From Rhynchopus euleeides (lineage: Eukaryota > Euglenozoa > Diplonemea > Diplonemida > Diplonemidae), in the NCBI GenBank assembly GCA_963210315.1, contig OY723312.1, positions 1,612,001 to 1,676,000 on the forward strand: DNA of 64,000 nt, written 5' to 3'. Below the pieces are notes generated by a model that saw only the letters and a program-made list of their open reading frames with translations, was not told the DNA's origin and searched no databases. The position numbers and the translations under genes were made by a program. This document shows, in pieces, positions 35,501 through 45,761 of the stretch (position 1 is its first letter; each line of letters opens with the position of its first letter).

Positions 35501-38500
35501 GGTGAGGTGCCCCTCGGGGAGCGCGAGTGGATATTCGACGAGGCATCTCTGAAGAAGAGCGGCGGGGCCTCCAGCTCCGCCGCTGAGAAGGACCGCACCT
35601 CGTGGCAGCCGCAGCTGCAGGGGTTTTTTAAATCCTGGCCCCCGACGAAGTGGATGCTGTCCGACCAGAAGAAACGGGCGCCCCACCCGCATGCAGCACC
35701 GGCGAGGCCCGGATTCTGGTGGGTTGACCCCAGCAGCGCGGCACAGGCTGCACAGCAGAGCACCCCACCTTCCCCCGACGGCAAGGCTGGGAGCGGGAAG
35801 AAGAAGTCCAGCGGACCCCCGAGGGTGTTGAAGCTCAGCTTTAAGACGTCAGCATCTCCAGCTCCTTCTGCTGGGGTATCTTCCGCCGCCGCCGCCGCCG
35901 CATCGGCACCCAGAGGGGTGGTGCGTTGGGAGCCGGTGGACTACTGCAGGGATGCGGTGGTGGCGATGCACCGCGACAGATGGCCTGATTTGGGAAAGCC
36001 CCACACAAGGGCTTCATTCCACAGGCTGAAGGAGCTGATCCTGGGCCTCCCCGATGGAACCCCGCAGAGGTTTTCCGTGACGTCGCCGGAGTTCCCCGGG
36101 ATAGACGGGTTCTATCAAAGGGCCGCCGTGTCGGATCACCTCACGTGGGAGTGGGAGCATTGCAGCATCCCCAACCTCAAGGTGACGTGCAGCTATTCGA
36201 AACCCAGCTCGCAGGTGTTGGGGAGGGGTGGGGAGACCGGCAAGGGAGGCGGCAGCGGCAGCGCCGGCGAAAAACCCCGGGCATCCACACACCCCCACGG
36301 CGGGAAGGGGAGCGATTCCAAAACCACCCCGAAGGGGCCGCGCGGTGGGGGCGCAAAACCCTCCGTCTGGAACAGATTCCGCCGCGGCGGTGTGGGTGTG
36401 GTGCCGGGGCAGGGGGCTGACGGAGTGCGGGCTGTCCCTGCAGGGACTTACCCAGACAGGGGGATTACTGTATGGCAGGTTGTGACGGACGGGACCCCCA
36501 TGCTGGAGCTGGTATCGGATGATATCGCGCCGTGGCATTTCCTGCGGGGCAGGGCGTGCTGGGTTAACATCGTCTCGCAGACCCCGATCCCCAAGACCGT
36601 CTTCACTTGGGAGAGTCCGAAGGAGGGAATTCCCCTCGCAACCTGCGACACCCTCCTCGGCCTGAAGGTGGAAGCGATGTGGGGCTTCCGGCAGATCATG
36701 CGGGCAACAGGGGTTCAAGATGACGACCTCCCCTTCGGGCTGTCTACCCGGTTGAGAGATGACGCCCCAAACACGTACGCGACGCCAAATTTTGACAGGT
36801 TTGGGCATGTCCCCCCGGGGCAGAAGTGGCTGGATATGCTGTCCTCGCAGAAGAAGATTGTGCAGGTTTTCGGGGTTCACAACTCCGATGAGGTGGCGGA
36901 GATCCTCGATGCGTGGATGCCGGATGTCGCCCAGATGGGGTGGTGGGCGTTTACGCAGATCAACCTCTGGCAGCCCTTCCGCGCCATCCGCGACTTTCTG
37001 GTGGAGGACCCGGGCCCCGACGAGATGAAATTCGACCCCGTCACCAACACCCTCTGCTCCAGAAAGGACTTCCTCACACTCCTCCCGCTCCAGGAGCACA
37101 CCTCCGTCGATTGGGATCAGATCAAAAGGCTCCACACCGTTGCCCAACGGGTGCCCCTTTACTCAAAGAAGGTGATAGATTACTACGGCAGCGCAGACCA
37201 GGATGCGAACAACCCTTCCGGTGGGAGGGAAGCCGGCAAGACCCGCGCACACCCCGAAGCAACGCTCGACCCTGCCTCTAAACACGACGTGGATAAAATG
37301 GTGCTTCTCGGCCCCTGTGAGGATGACTGGGCAGAGGTGTTCCGCCCGACAAATTCCTGGTGGCTCCCCACTCGCTTCGGCGACAAGGTAGTCCTGGAGA
37401 AAGGCCCTGCCGGGGAGGCATCTGGAGCAGGTGTAGGGGGGTCGTTTGGGACGGGAACTGCTTGCCTTTATAGAGCGGTGTGTCAGCTGCACTACTTTCA
37501 GGAGACGGAAGTGGGGGATCGCCTGGTGAACACGCGCGTCCCGCCTCTGCAGAGGGAGCAGAGCGTCTACGTGAGGTACCTTTCCCTGGAGGGCGACTGG
37601 GCGAACGTGATACACCACACCGACTGCGTCTACTTCAAGAGGTATTACCTGCCCCTCCGCTGCCCCGAGAAGGTGGGGCACACCCTGCGGCAGCCCTACC
37701 TCTGGCAGATGTCGCTTGTCGAATCCTACCTCGGTTCGAAGATCGCATTTTATTTCGCCTTCACAGCGACGTACTGCGCGTATCTGCTTCTCCTCCTGAT
37801 GAGCGGGATTCTCTTCACGGTGGTGCAGGCGGTGGCTGGGCTGCACCGCAGCCAGAAGATTGTCCTCTGGAATGCCATCGTGGTGCTGATCTGGTCCGCG
37901 GTGTTCCGCCAGCGGTGGATGAGAAAGGCGTCAGAGCTTGCCCACTTCTGGTGCGTCCGCAATGTGGAGCAGTGGGAGCCCCCGATGGCGGACTTCCTGA
38001 AGCGGAACGAGGCGCGGCCGAAGGACCGCCACCCCATCACTGGGATTTTCGAGCCCCTCATCCACCGCAGCACGCGGCTCCGCGCTTACCTCACCTCGGG
38101 GGTGATCACAGCAGTGATGGGGTTCCTGGTTGTCGTGACGATGGGTTACAATGTGGTCCTCAGAGACGAGTATACAAGGGGGTTAGAAGGGCCGGATATG
38201 ATGGTCATGAAGCTTCTGTTCGGTGTGCAGAACGCAGCGAGCGTCGCCCTCATGGATGCAGTGTTTGCCGGTGTGGCGGACAAGCTCAACCGGTGGGAGA
38301 ACCACAGGACCAAATCCAGCCTTCAGTTCAGCGCCATCATCAAAGGGTTCAGCTTCCGAATCCTCAATGGGTTCAGTGGGCTGATCTTCACAGTGGTGAT
38401 GACACCGCATGGCATATGCTCCTGTGATGTTAGGTGCGACAGGGTGTGCACCGACACGCTGTCCCCCGAAGAGCTGCTGATGCCAGAGAATTTGATTCCC

Positions 38501-41500
38501 AACTGCGACGACCCGGCGATCTCGTCGTGCATCGCGATCGACAAGCAGAGGGATCTGATGGTGCAGCTGACTACCATGCTTGTGGTGCAATCCGCCCTTT
38601 CGTTTGTCTTCGAGAAGGCGATACCGCACCTCTTCCTCAAATCCCGGCAGCGGGAGAGGAAGGATCTCGCGGAGCAGGTCGGGGTGTTCCCCAACGTGTT
38701 GGAGCAGATCGGGTTACAGGTGGTGCGGCAGATAGACGGCAGCGGATGGATCACGCTTTACCGCGACGCCTATTCCCTGCAGCTCAAAGGGGATTACCAC
38801 GTGCTGCGCAACAAAGTCAAACATTGCGGCGGGACGTGGGTGGGCGTGCCCCTCGAGAAGATCCCCCCGATGCCCCAATACTCGCCATCCCCGGTGCCCC
38901 AGTCGGCGAGCCACCCAAACTCTGTCGGTGACGCCCCGACCCAGCCGCGCCCTGCTGAAGAGAGCAATCATCGAGATAAGGTCAAAACCATCGAAGCGGA
39001 CCCCTGCGAGTACGTCATTGCACACATCGGGTGTTTCCTGTATATCTCGCAGAGGGAGTTCCGGATCTCCAGAGGCGGTGTTCGCACAGAGAGGATTGTC
39101 GGCTGGTTTGTGCGTGACCCAGGCGAGGTGAACGGGAGGTCGGCGCTGGATAAGAAGGTGCATACTGGAGACTTCGAGGGGTTTGCAGGGGTGGAGGAGG
39201 GTTGCGATTCCGACGTCGAGGTGGACAGGCACTCCAGCCTGCAGGAGGACCAGGAGATGGCGCCGCTCAACGCGGGTGGGGCGGGCGGGGATGATGCGGG
39301 CAGCGACAGCGATGGCTACGGCGATCCCGTGGCGCAGCCTGCGCTCGTCGTGTTCACGCCGGATCCGAACAGGGAGGGGTCGCGGTCGTGGCAGAGCGAT
39401 ATCAAGGCTGTTGTGTTCTGCCCCGCCCATCCCGGGATTCTGAAGCTTCTGAAGTCTGAAGGTATTGTGACGCTGCGGCGTACTGAGGAGGTGCTCTGGT
39501 CGCGCGCGTCGACGGTGACTCGGGTGACCCTCTCGATACCGGATAGGAAGAAGGCGGGTATCCCGGAGACGGCAAAGCAATTCGTGTTCGGATACGGCCT
39601 GGACCACGAGATGAAGAAGAAGAAGCTTACCGCAGCCGGGAAGAAGAAAGAAGAAGGCGATGATGTGGATCTGCTGGATTTTCAGGATGCTTCGGTCAGG
39701 GCGATGGCCAACCTGCTGGTGCGAGGCGGATTTATCTACACCGATGCGTATGTTGGGGTGTTTGACGGGGTGGTGGGGCAGGGGGCGGTAGCACTATGGT
39801 TCTCTCAAAATACCATCGCATGTCGCAAATCACCTACCTCTGCTACCACGGAGCACGGCGAGAAGGACTACCTGAACGCGTGAACCAAATAACATCATCA
39901 GAGAACAAGGGCTTCGGCCCGACCTCCCAGCACCCCCCCCCCCCCCCCATCCCAGCCCCACGTCACTTTCCACAGGCCGCCAGGCGCGTCAGCGTCGGCG
40001 ACCGCCCGCCCCCAGTCTGAGAGGCATCAGCCGAATCTCGGTGGAGGCGGGCACAAAACAAAAGGGAGAGTCGTCACTGTGCATATCAGCACGGTCCCGC
40101 CCTCTGTGCCAGACCAACACACCACCAAAGGAAAAGAGGAAGAGGCGACGTAAGGCAATGCCTCCGTGCGGCCAGGAGAACACGAAATAGCGACCCCCTC
40201 AACGGGGAATGCTACGAGCACGGCCAAAAATCGTTCAAAATCGTTCAATCACACGGCATCAAAAAGAAAAGCGAAAATGGAAGCACCGAAGGGCCATCAC
40301 CTTTTTCAATGCGCCGCATGCCGAGGGGTGTGGGGGAGGAGGGAGAGTGTGCACGTTGGTCACTTTTTGAGGTGGGTTAACCCTGCACGGGTCCTAGCCC
40401 ACCCCTGTGTGCGTGTGTGCGGCGTGGGTTGCGTTTTAAGCCGTGGCTCGCATGTGTTTTGTTTCCTATGCCAGGCCACCCCCCCCCCCCCTATGCCCAT
40501 GCAAGCCCCTTCTCACTCGCCTTTCACATCAGGGACGGGGCGATTGTGGCGGTGAAGGCGGTGAACATGACGTCGGATACCAAGCTCACCTTCGAGGATC
40601 CTATACCATGGCGGGACGACGTCACAGGATCGTTGTGGCGGGCAGGGCGCTTCCAGCCTGTCACAATGAAGGTGTGTATATTTATAACGCTCGTGACACG
40701 ACGTGTGTCACAAAGCTGTCCACCCCACAAAACTCCGCGGGGTCCAATCCCCCCCCCCCCCCAATATCCCGCGCCTGTGTGTTCAGAGCCCTTCTTCGAG
40801 GTTATCATCAACCTCTCGCTATGGTATATGGTATACGACATGCGCTCGGATAAACTTAGCCCCCTTTCCACCTCAATCAAGCATAGCTGGAGGCAGCGAC
40901 TTCCTGATTTGTGAGGACCCGCATGTGTCTTTTTTTGTTGTGTGCGCTCAACGAAAAGCAGCCCGGAAATGGCTGGGCAGGGTGTTTCTCTTATAGCGAA
41001 AGGGGTACGATTTTCTCAACCCCCCCACCCAAGCACCCCCACCCCCCCCCCCCCCCCCCACCCACAGCCGCTGCAAAAGAAAGGCGCGCGCTACTTCTGC
41101 TGGATCGGGCCTGGCGAGGAGCTCCCCTCCACCACTGTCGGCAAGCCCGCGTGGATGCCCGCCAGGCGCACCGGGGCATTCGCCTACCTTTTCGACCCCA
41201 ACCAGAGGCCCCACGTGCCGGGGCAGCTGAGAGCGATGGACCCACCTCACCCACACCCGCGCAACCGCGTCTTCTGCGTGTCAGCGCGGCAAGTCAACAG
41301 CAAGATGGTTGTGCTGATGGACACGATGAAACCACCCGTGGATGACGAGAAGGAGTTTGGAGACTACACGCTGATGACGCTTCAGTTCTCCTACGTCGTC
41401 TGCTTCGCCTCCGTCCTGCCCCTGGCCCCTCTGGTGGCCCTGCTGACGGGCACCATCGAGCTCCATACCGACCTCTACAAATTTCTGTGCATCAGCCAGC

Positions 41501-41793
41501 GGCCCGAGGCGCAGAAGGCGTCCAGCATTGGTGCATGGCTGACGTTGCTCACGTTCGTCATCTACGCAAGCATCCCCATCAATGTCATGATCGTCTACAC
41601 AGGGTACGGCTGGCGGACATACCGCACCAACACCCTGGACGACGCTGTGGGCTTCCTGCTCTGCTGCGCTGGGGGCATCCTTGTCGTGCTCTCAGTGAGG
41701 CTGATCCTACCTCCGACAGCCACCTGGGTCACGCAGCGCGAGCTCCGCCGCGACTATGAGCTACTCCAAGAGGCGAAGGAGAAGCAGAAGTAG
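23516..41793 (+). CDS. Giant ankyrin-anoctamin (TMEM16) membrane protein
   Basis: Exon 1 runs from the ATG at 23516 to about 39798. Three more exons are inferred at 40533-40671, 40789-40830 and 41068-41793, giving about 5,729 residues in phase. Ankyrin-like stretches appear near residues 30-120, 990-1015, 1275-1300, 1583-1611, 2711-2740, 3195-3228 and 3365-3415 (for example GYGPLHHAASCGKLKMLTFL). Between them are Ala/Gly/Pro-rich tracts, poly-Gln (29214-29250), poly-Gly (35380-35420), and Cys clusters (VCGAHIKHRCSRC, RVCLACSAVPK, KNRCSVCSEPL). The anoctamin domain starts near 4730: LGSKIAFYFAF (TM1), VLWNAIVVLIWSAVFRQRW (TM2), TM3 near 4860, the family signature LNRWENHRTKSSLQFSAIIK near 4925, and a helix near 5020. 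After a long insert it resumes in exon 4 with EKEFGDYTLMTLQFSYVVCF and three more helices. The family comprises Ca-activated chloride channels and lipid scramblases; usual length is about 700-1,000 residues, so the fusion is exceptional. Channel versus scramblase cannot be told. Confidence 0.85.
39838..40248 (+). mobile_element. LINE 3' end inside intron 1
   Basis: From GGAGCACGGCGAGAAGGACT through the 3' UTR to the tail AAAATCGTTCAAAATCGTTC this matches the last about 400 bp of the LINE at 20161-21749 (there on the minus strand), including GAGTCGTCACTGTGCATATC and GGAAGAGGCGACGTAAGGCA. It is heavily 5'-truncated, in sense orientation. The last about 15 residues of the unspliced frame (TEHGEKDYLNA) are LINE-encoded, not anoctamin. 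Confidence 0.9.
40355..40425 (+). repeat. Short dispersed repeat, copy in intron 1
   Basis: GGTCACTTTTTGAGGTGGGT, ACCCTGCACGGGTCCTAGCC and CACCC, then a GTGTGYGTGTG tract. The same 65 bp recurs at 41973-42045, just beyond the gene's stop codon. The two copies flank the last exons. Confidence 0.75.
40672..40788 (+). other. Inferred intron 2 of the giant gene
   Basis: The donor AATGAAG/GTGTGT follows a good coding stretch (FQPVTMK). The acceptor follows a poly-C run and CCTGTGTGTTCAGAG; the AG at 40788 keeps phase and opens PFFEVIINLSLWYM. The AG at 40786 would give a less protein-like frame. Length is 117 bp. Confidence 0.55.
40831..41067 (+). other. Inferred intron 3 of the giant gene
   Basis: The donor ATG/GTATAC at 40831 and the acceptor at 41067 (a C-run of about 28 bases with few interruptions, then ACCCACAG) keep phase and join a short 42-bp exon to PLQKKGARYFCWIGPG. 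The acceptor is the clearest in the window. The donor is less certain. Confidence 0.5.
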
Positions 41794-41972
41794 TCTTTTT
41801 TCGGTTGCATGAAAACTCAGTGGGAGGAGAGGAGGAGGGAGCGCACGGTGGAAAGTTGAGATTTGGATTGCCCCGCCGTGCGGTATGTCGTGTGGTGGGG
41901 GCGGGGGGCAGACGTGTGTCGGGCCCGATAATGTGGTTAAAATGTGGCTAAAATATTCATGCGTGTGTGTGT

Positions 41973-42045
41973 GTGTGTTGATCACTTTTTAGGTGGGTTC
42001 ACCCTGCACGGGTCCTAGCCCACCCTGTGTGTGTGTGTGTGACGC
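41973..42045 (+). repeat. Short dispersed repeat, copy downstream of the giant gene
   Basis: GATCACTTTTTAGGTGGGTT, CACCCTGCACGGGTCCTAGC, then a GT tract; about 90% identical to 40355-40425. Confidence 0.75.
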
Positions 42046-43369
42046 CGGTGGAGGGGGGGAGGGGGTGGGGGTGGTGGGGGGTGCTCCAAAAAAAATATAT
42101 CTCGTCCAGCTATCCTTCAACGATGTTCACGCGCGGTGCGCGCGTGTCGACATTTCAAATGTATCGTGCGATCCTGCCAAACCGAGGGGCCTGCCTTTAT
42201 CGCGCCACACACACACACACACCTCTGAGGGGAGGTGTTCTCTAACCCTCCGGCCCCATGGACCCCTCCCCTCCCCCAAGTGAAGGGATACCCAGCCTTT
42301 GCGCTTCCTTCGGGGGCCCTCGTCAGCCAGTGAGGGGAGGTGGGCCGTGGCTCACTTCTTCTTCACTCAGTCACACCTGGTAGCGAGGGGCCCCTTATGC
42401 TTCTATCTCAAGCCTCCCCTCTCGGAAGAGGTAGGGGCTGCGGGCGTTGTGCTGCCCGTGGTATTGCCTGTGCCATGTTGGAGAAGGGCGGCGGTGTTTG
42501 AGCCGTTGATGTGCGACTGGACCCCCACACAGCACGGGGGGAGAACGCCGATGGGGGGCGGGAGCCTCCGTCTCTCTCTCTCTCTCTCTCTGGGGGTCTT
42601 TGCTGGTCGACAAACTTCGTCAGTTTTCAGCCAATTCAACAGGAAATGCATCAAAATGCACTGACGACCACCCCGTAGCGAAGACCCCCTCTCTCTCCCC
42701 CTGTCTCTCTCCCGTGAGATCTACTCAACAAACAAAACGGGGCCAGGCCACACACGCACCTCTTCGAAGGACACCCCCTGCATTGGCTGCCCTCTCGGTA
42801 TTGTTGGTTCGTCGCGTCGCTCCTTATGGGGTCTGCGTTGGGATCAGACCGGGGAGTGGATAGTATTGTGAGGCCCCGTTTTGCTTGAGAGGCGGTGCGG
42901 CTCACGGCTGCAGGAATCTGCGCTGGAGTGCATCCCCCTTGGTTGACGGTGCACCCTCTCCCCCCTGAAAATTGCGAGAACTACGTAGCGCGGCTCTCTT
43001 CAGGGGCACCACCTTGTGTGTGTTGTAGCCACTCCCCTCCCTCCCCTCCCTGTGGCATCGTTTAAAAAGAATATGTGATCTCTCAATATGCCCACTGCTG
43101 GGTGCGCCGTGCCCTCTTCTCTCCAACCTCTCCCCCACGCGCCCTCTCCGTTGGTCCAGCGTTTCAAAAAACCCTGGTGCTGTCATCGCCGCCCCCGCCC
43201 TTTGGGATGGCGATTGGGGGACGAATCGCTATTGAAGGGCGGATTCCGGAATAATGGGGGATTTTTTGCCGAACCATGCATAAATCGAAAAGTCAGTACC
43301 TCAATCGGGATACAATGGGTCTGTGCAGTAGCCTCTCTCTCGCACCGCCTGCTGTGTGGTTGTGGGCAC

Positions 43370-43530
43370 TATTTTGTTTGTGCGCCAAATCCGGGCAAAA
43401 CAAAAGCAACTCCGCAGCCTGATGAGGAGGTTGAATTTGTTGCCCAAAGCGCTGCCGACTATCTTTTTGACACTGACAGGTTCCCTGTTGTGGTAAAAAT
43501 GCAGGAAATGAGGTTAGCCGCCGCCCACAC
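43370..43530 (-). repeat. Copy of dispersed repeat family R1 (second half)
   Basis: Read on the minus strand: AACCTGTCAGTGTCAAAAAG, GGCAGCGCTTTGGGCAAC, CATCAGGCTGCGGAGTTGC and GATTTGGCGCACAAAC, matching 10315-10420 and 18966-19260. Confidence 0.55.
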
Positions 43531-44225
43531 ACACAGCGCCCCGTTTCATTTTTTTTTTGAATTTTTGCTTTTTTTGGATCCTGAGCGCTCTTTGAATGAA
43601 ACGCAATAACAAGCGGGCCCCGGGGTGGGGGGGTGGGGGTGATTCTGTTCTATGGTATAGTATACGGAATACCCCACCCCACCCCACCCCACTGCACCCC
43701 CACCCCTATTAAGTTTAACCTCCCACGCCATCTCATCACACATACACTCACCCACACACCGCACTGCATTTGCCTGGGTTTCAGTTTTCATCAAAAACTA
43801 TCCTACGAAGCGTCAGCTAACCACCGCGCCCTTTCCCGCACCACCCCCCACCCTTCCCGTGCGGGGCACCCTAACTGTGCGAGGGTCGTTCGAGCGGTAT
43901 CCGAAAGCTCCGGTCTGTGTGTTGCCTGCAGAATGTTCTGACCCCTCCTCCCCCTCACCCCCTTCCCCCCTTTCGGATGAAGTGTCGCGAAGCCTGTGAA
44001 GCCCGTATCTCGTGAAAAACAGGTCGAGAGTGTCCACCCCCAGTTCGCCCCATATTTTTTTTAAGCACACTCGTGTGAGCGGAAAGCGCCCCACCACAGC
44101 TGCAACCAAACGTGCTCTATACACTAACCCCACCCTTCATCAGGCTCAGGGTGTGATCAGTTCAGGGTTTTGTGTGTAGAAGCGTCAACGCAACAAACTA
44201 TCAAGCAGGCGAGAGAATCAAGAGG

Positions 44226-44635
44226 GGGGCAAGAGTGACAGAAGCGGACAGAGTACGCCGAGCTGCGTGGTTGTTCTGAAGAGAGAGGGACAGTAACTAC
44301 GCCGTGCGTAACTACGGGCTGAGGGAGTACGCCGAGCTGCGCGTATTTTGAGGTCAGAGAGGGACAGTAACTACGCCGAGCTGCGTGTATCTTACAGAGA
44401 GGGGCAGTAACAACGCCGTGCTGCGTGTAACAAACAGAGAGGGACAGTAACTACGCCGAGCTGCGTGTATCTTACAGAGAGGGACAGTAACAACGCCGTG
44501 CTGCGTGTAACAAACAGAGAGGGACAGTAACTACGCCGAGCTGCGTGTATCTTACAGAGAGGGACAGTAACAACGCCGTGCTGCGTGTAACAAACAGAGA
44601 GGGACAGTAACTACGCCGAGCTGCGTAACAGAGAA
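44226..44635 (+). repeat. Tandem leader repeats of the DIRS-type element
   Basis: Units of about 39 bp in two alternating versions, GAGAGGGACAGTAACTACGC followed by CGAGCTGCGTGTATCTTACA, and GACAGTAACAACGCCGTGCT followed by GCGTGTAACAAACA. The last three double units are virtually identical and the first units are degenerate. The array ends immediately before the ATG of the gag-like frame, so it forms the element's 5' leader. Confidence 0.9.
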
Positions 44636-44636
44636 G

Positions 44637-45707
44637 ATGGCCACTCTGGATTGGGACACCCTGAAGGTTCCCGACCCCGCCCACCCCGACAACGAGCCAG
44701 CAGAGCGTCGCCCCGAGTGCATATTCGAAACCTGCAATACAACGCACACAGCCAGGACCGCATTCAGCTGCCACGACTGCGGTGGGACCACGGTCAGGAC
44801 GTGCATGAGAGAGCACATCCCGGCGCACATCGTCCCCGAATGGCTCGAGGGCGCAGGGGACAGGGGCTGGGTGTGCCCCGAGTGCGCATGGGTCCGGCAG
44901 GCGGTCGACGAGGAGACCGCGGCGGACCTGGCAGCAGGGGCGGGCGAGCTAGGCGAGGACGGGGAGTACAGCGAGGCGGACAGCCAGAGTGGCACGGGCC
45001 TCCAGCACAGGGACGCACACCACCCCGCCGACTCGAACACCGATCTCCGCGTGGCGAACTCGCTGGAGTACCTGCTGAAGTTGACAGGCCGGCTGGAGAA
45101 GGAGCAGAAGGAGCTGAAGAAGACCGTGGAGACGCAGGCGAAGCAGATCGCCACTCTGCAGAAGGCGCTGCAGCGGACGGAGGCCGAGCTGCCCGCTGAC
45201 TTCTCCGCCCACATCGTGTCGACCTGGGGATCGTCGATCGCCACTGCCCCCGGACGCAGGTTGGTGAAAGCTGAGGTATCCCGGGTTTTCCGACAGGCGG
45301 AGCTCAGCGATGCCCCGAGTTCACCGGACTGGCAACACCAGCTCATCCAGGCCTTCGACTCTCTGTTTCAGACAATGGGGCTGATCCGCGACGACGACGA
45401 TCCGGACCGGTTTATCGAGGCCCTTCACAAGACAATCGTCGCTATGAACTCACACTTTCTCCTGAAGGGGCGAGCGGGCGCCCGCCTCTACCTGGCAAAG
45501 GCGAAGATTATGGACCCAGCGAAGTACGATGCGGTGGCACACGGGCGCCTACTCCGGGAGGGGCGGGCCACGCAGGACGACACGCAGGAGAGGCGGGCCG
45601 CGTTTCAGGAGCGGTTCCTGCAGGAGCGTAACACGCAGGACCGCCCCGCGCCCTACTCGGGAAAGGGCCACCACAAAGGACGGGGGGGGAAAGGCAAGCG
45701 ACAGTGA
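44637..45707 (+). CDS. Gag-like protein of the DIRS-type element
   Basis: A 356-residue frame directly after the leader repeats. The N-terminal part has a Cys/His cluster (CIFETCNTTHT, FSCHDCGGTTVRTC, GWVCPECAW) resembling a zinc-binding fold. A coiled coil follows (about residues 140-180, LTGRLEKEQKELKKTVET), then a helical middle region and a basic Gly/His/Lys end (GKGHHKGRGGKGKRQ) suited to binding RNA. The assignment rests on position before the recombinase and RT frames and on this composition, because gag proteins of DIRS elements are poorly conserved. Confidence 0.7.
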   Translation: MATLDWDTLKVPDPAHPDNEPAERRPECIFETCNTTHTARTAFSCHDCGGTTVRTCMREHIPAHIVPEWLEGAGDRGWVCPECAWVRQAVDEETAADLAAGAGELGEDGEYSEADSQSGTGLQHRDAHHPADSNTDLRVANSLEYLLKLTGRLEKEQKELKKTVETQAKQIATLQKALQRTEAELPADFSAHIVSTWGSSIATAPGRRLVKAEVSRVFRQAELSDAPSSPDWQHQLIQAFDSLFQTMGLIRDDDDPDRFIEALHKTIVAMNSHFLLKGRAGARLYLAKAKIMDPAKYDAVAHGRLLREGRATQDDTQERRAAFQERFLQERNTQDRPAPYSGKGHHKGRGGKGKRQ

Positions 45708-45761
45708 CTTCCCGACACCAGCAGGGGACGCCCGCGGGCCACGACCCTCCCCCCCGCCGCG

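Larger units (their letters stand above)
39799..40532 (+). other. Inferred intron 1 of the giant gene
   Basis: Without splicing the frame ends at 39883 in LINE-derived sequence, which lacks the second half of the anoctamin pore. A donor at 39799 (CTATG/GTTCTC) joined to the acceptor at 40532 (poly-C, then CTTTCACATCAG) rebuilds a Trp codon and continues WDGAIVAVKAVNMTSD in phase. The donor is not a strong consensus and other choices are possible. The intron holds a LINE 3' end and a 67-bp repeat. Confidence 0.6.
41794..44054. other. Repeat-rich intergenic region after the giant gene
   Basis: No gene recognised. It holds a GT microsatellite near 41962, the second copy of the 65-bp repeat (41973-42045), a single arm of the 18.7-kb foldback (42318-42395, GGTGGGCCGTGGCTCACTTC, then GGTAGCGAGGGGCCCC), a CT microsatellite near 42572, and a block at 42615-42695 that recurs at 48965-49040 (CAGTTTTCAGCCAATTCAAC and CCCCGTAGCGAAGACCCC). 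Confidence 0.5.
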
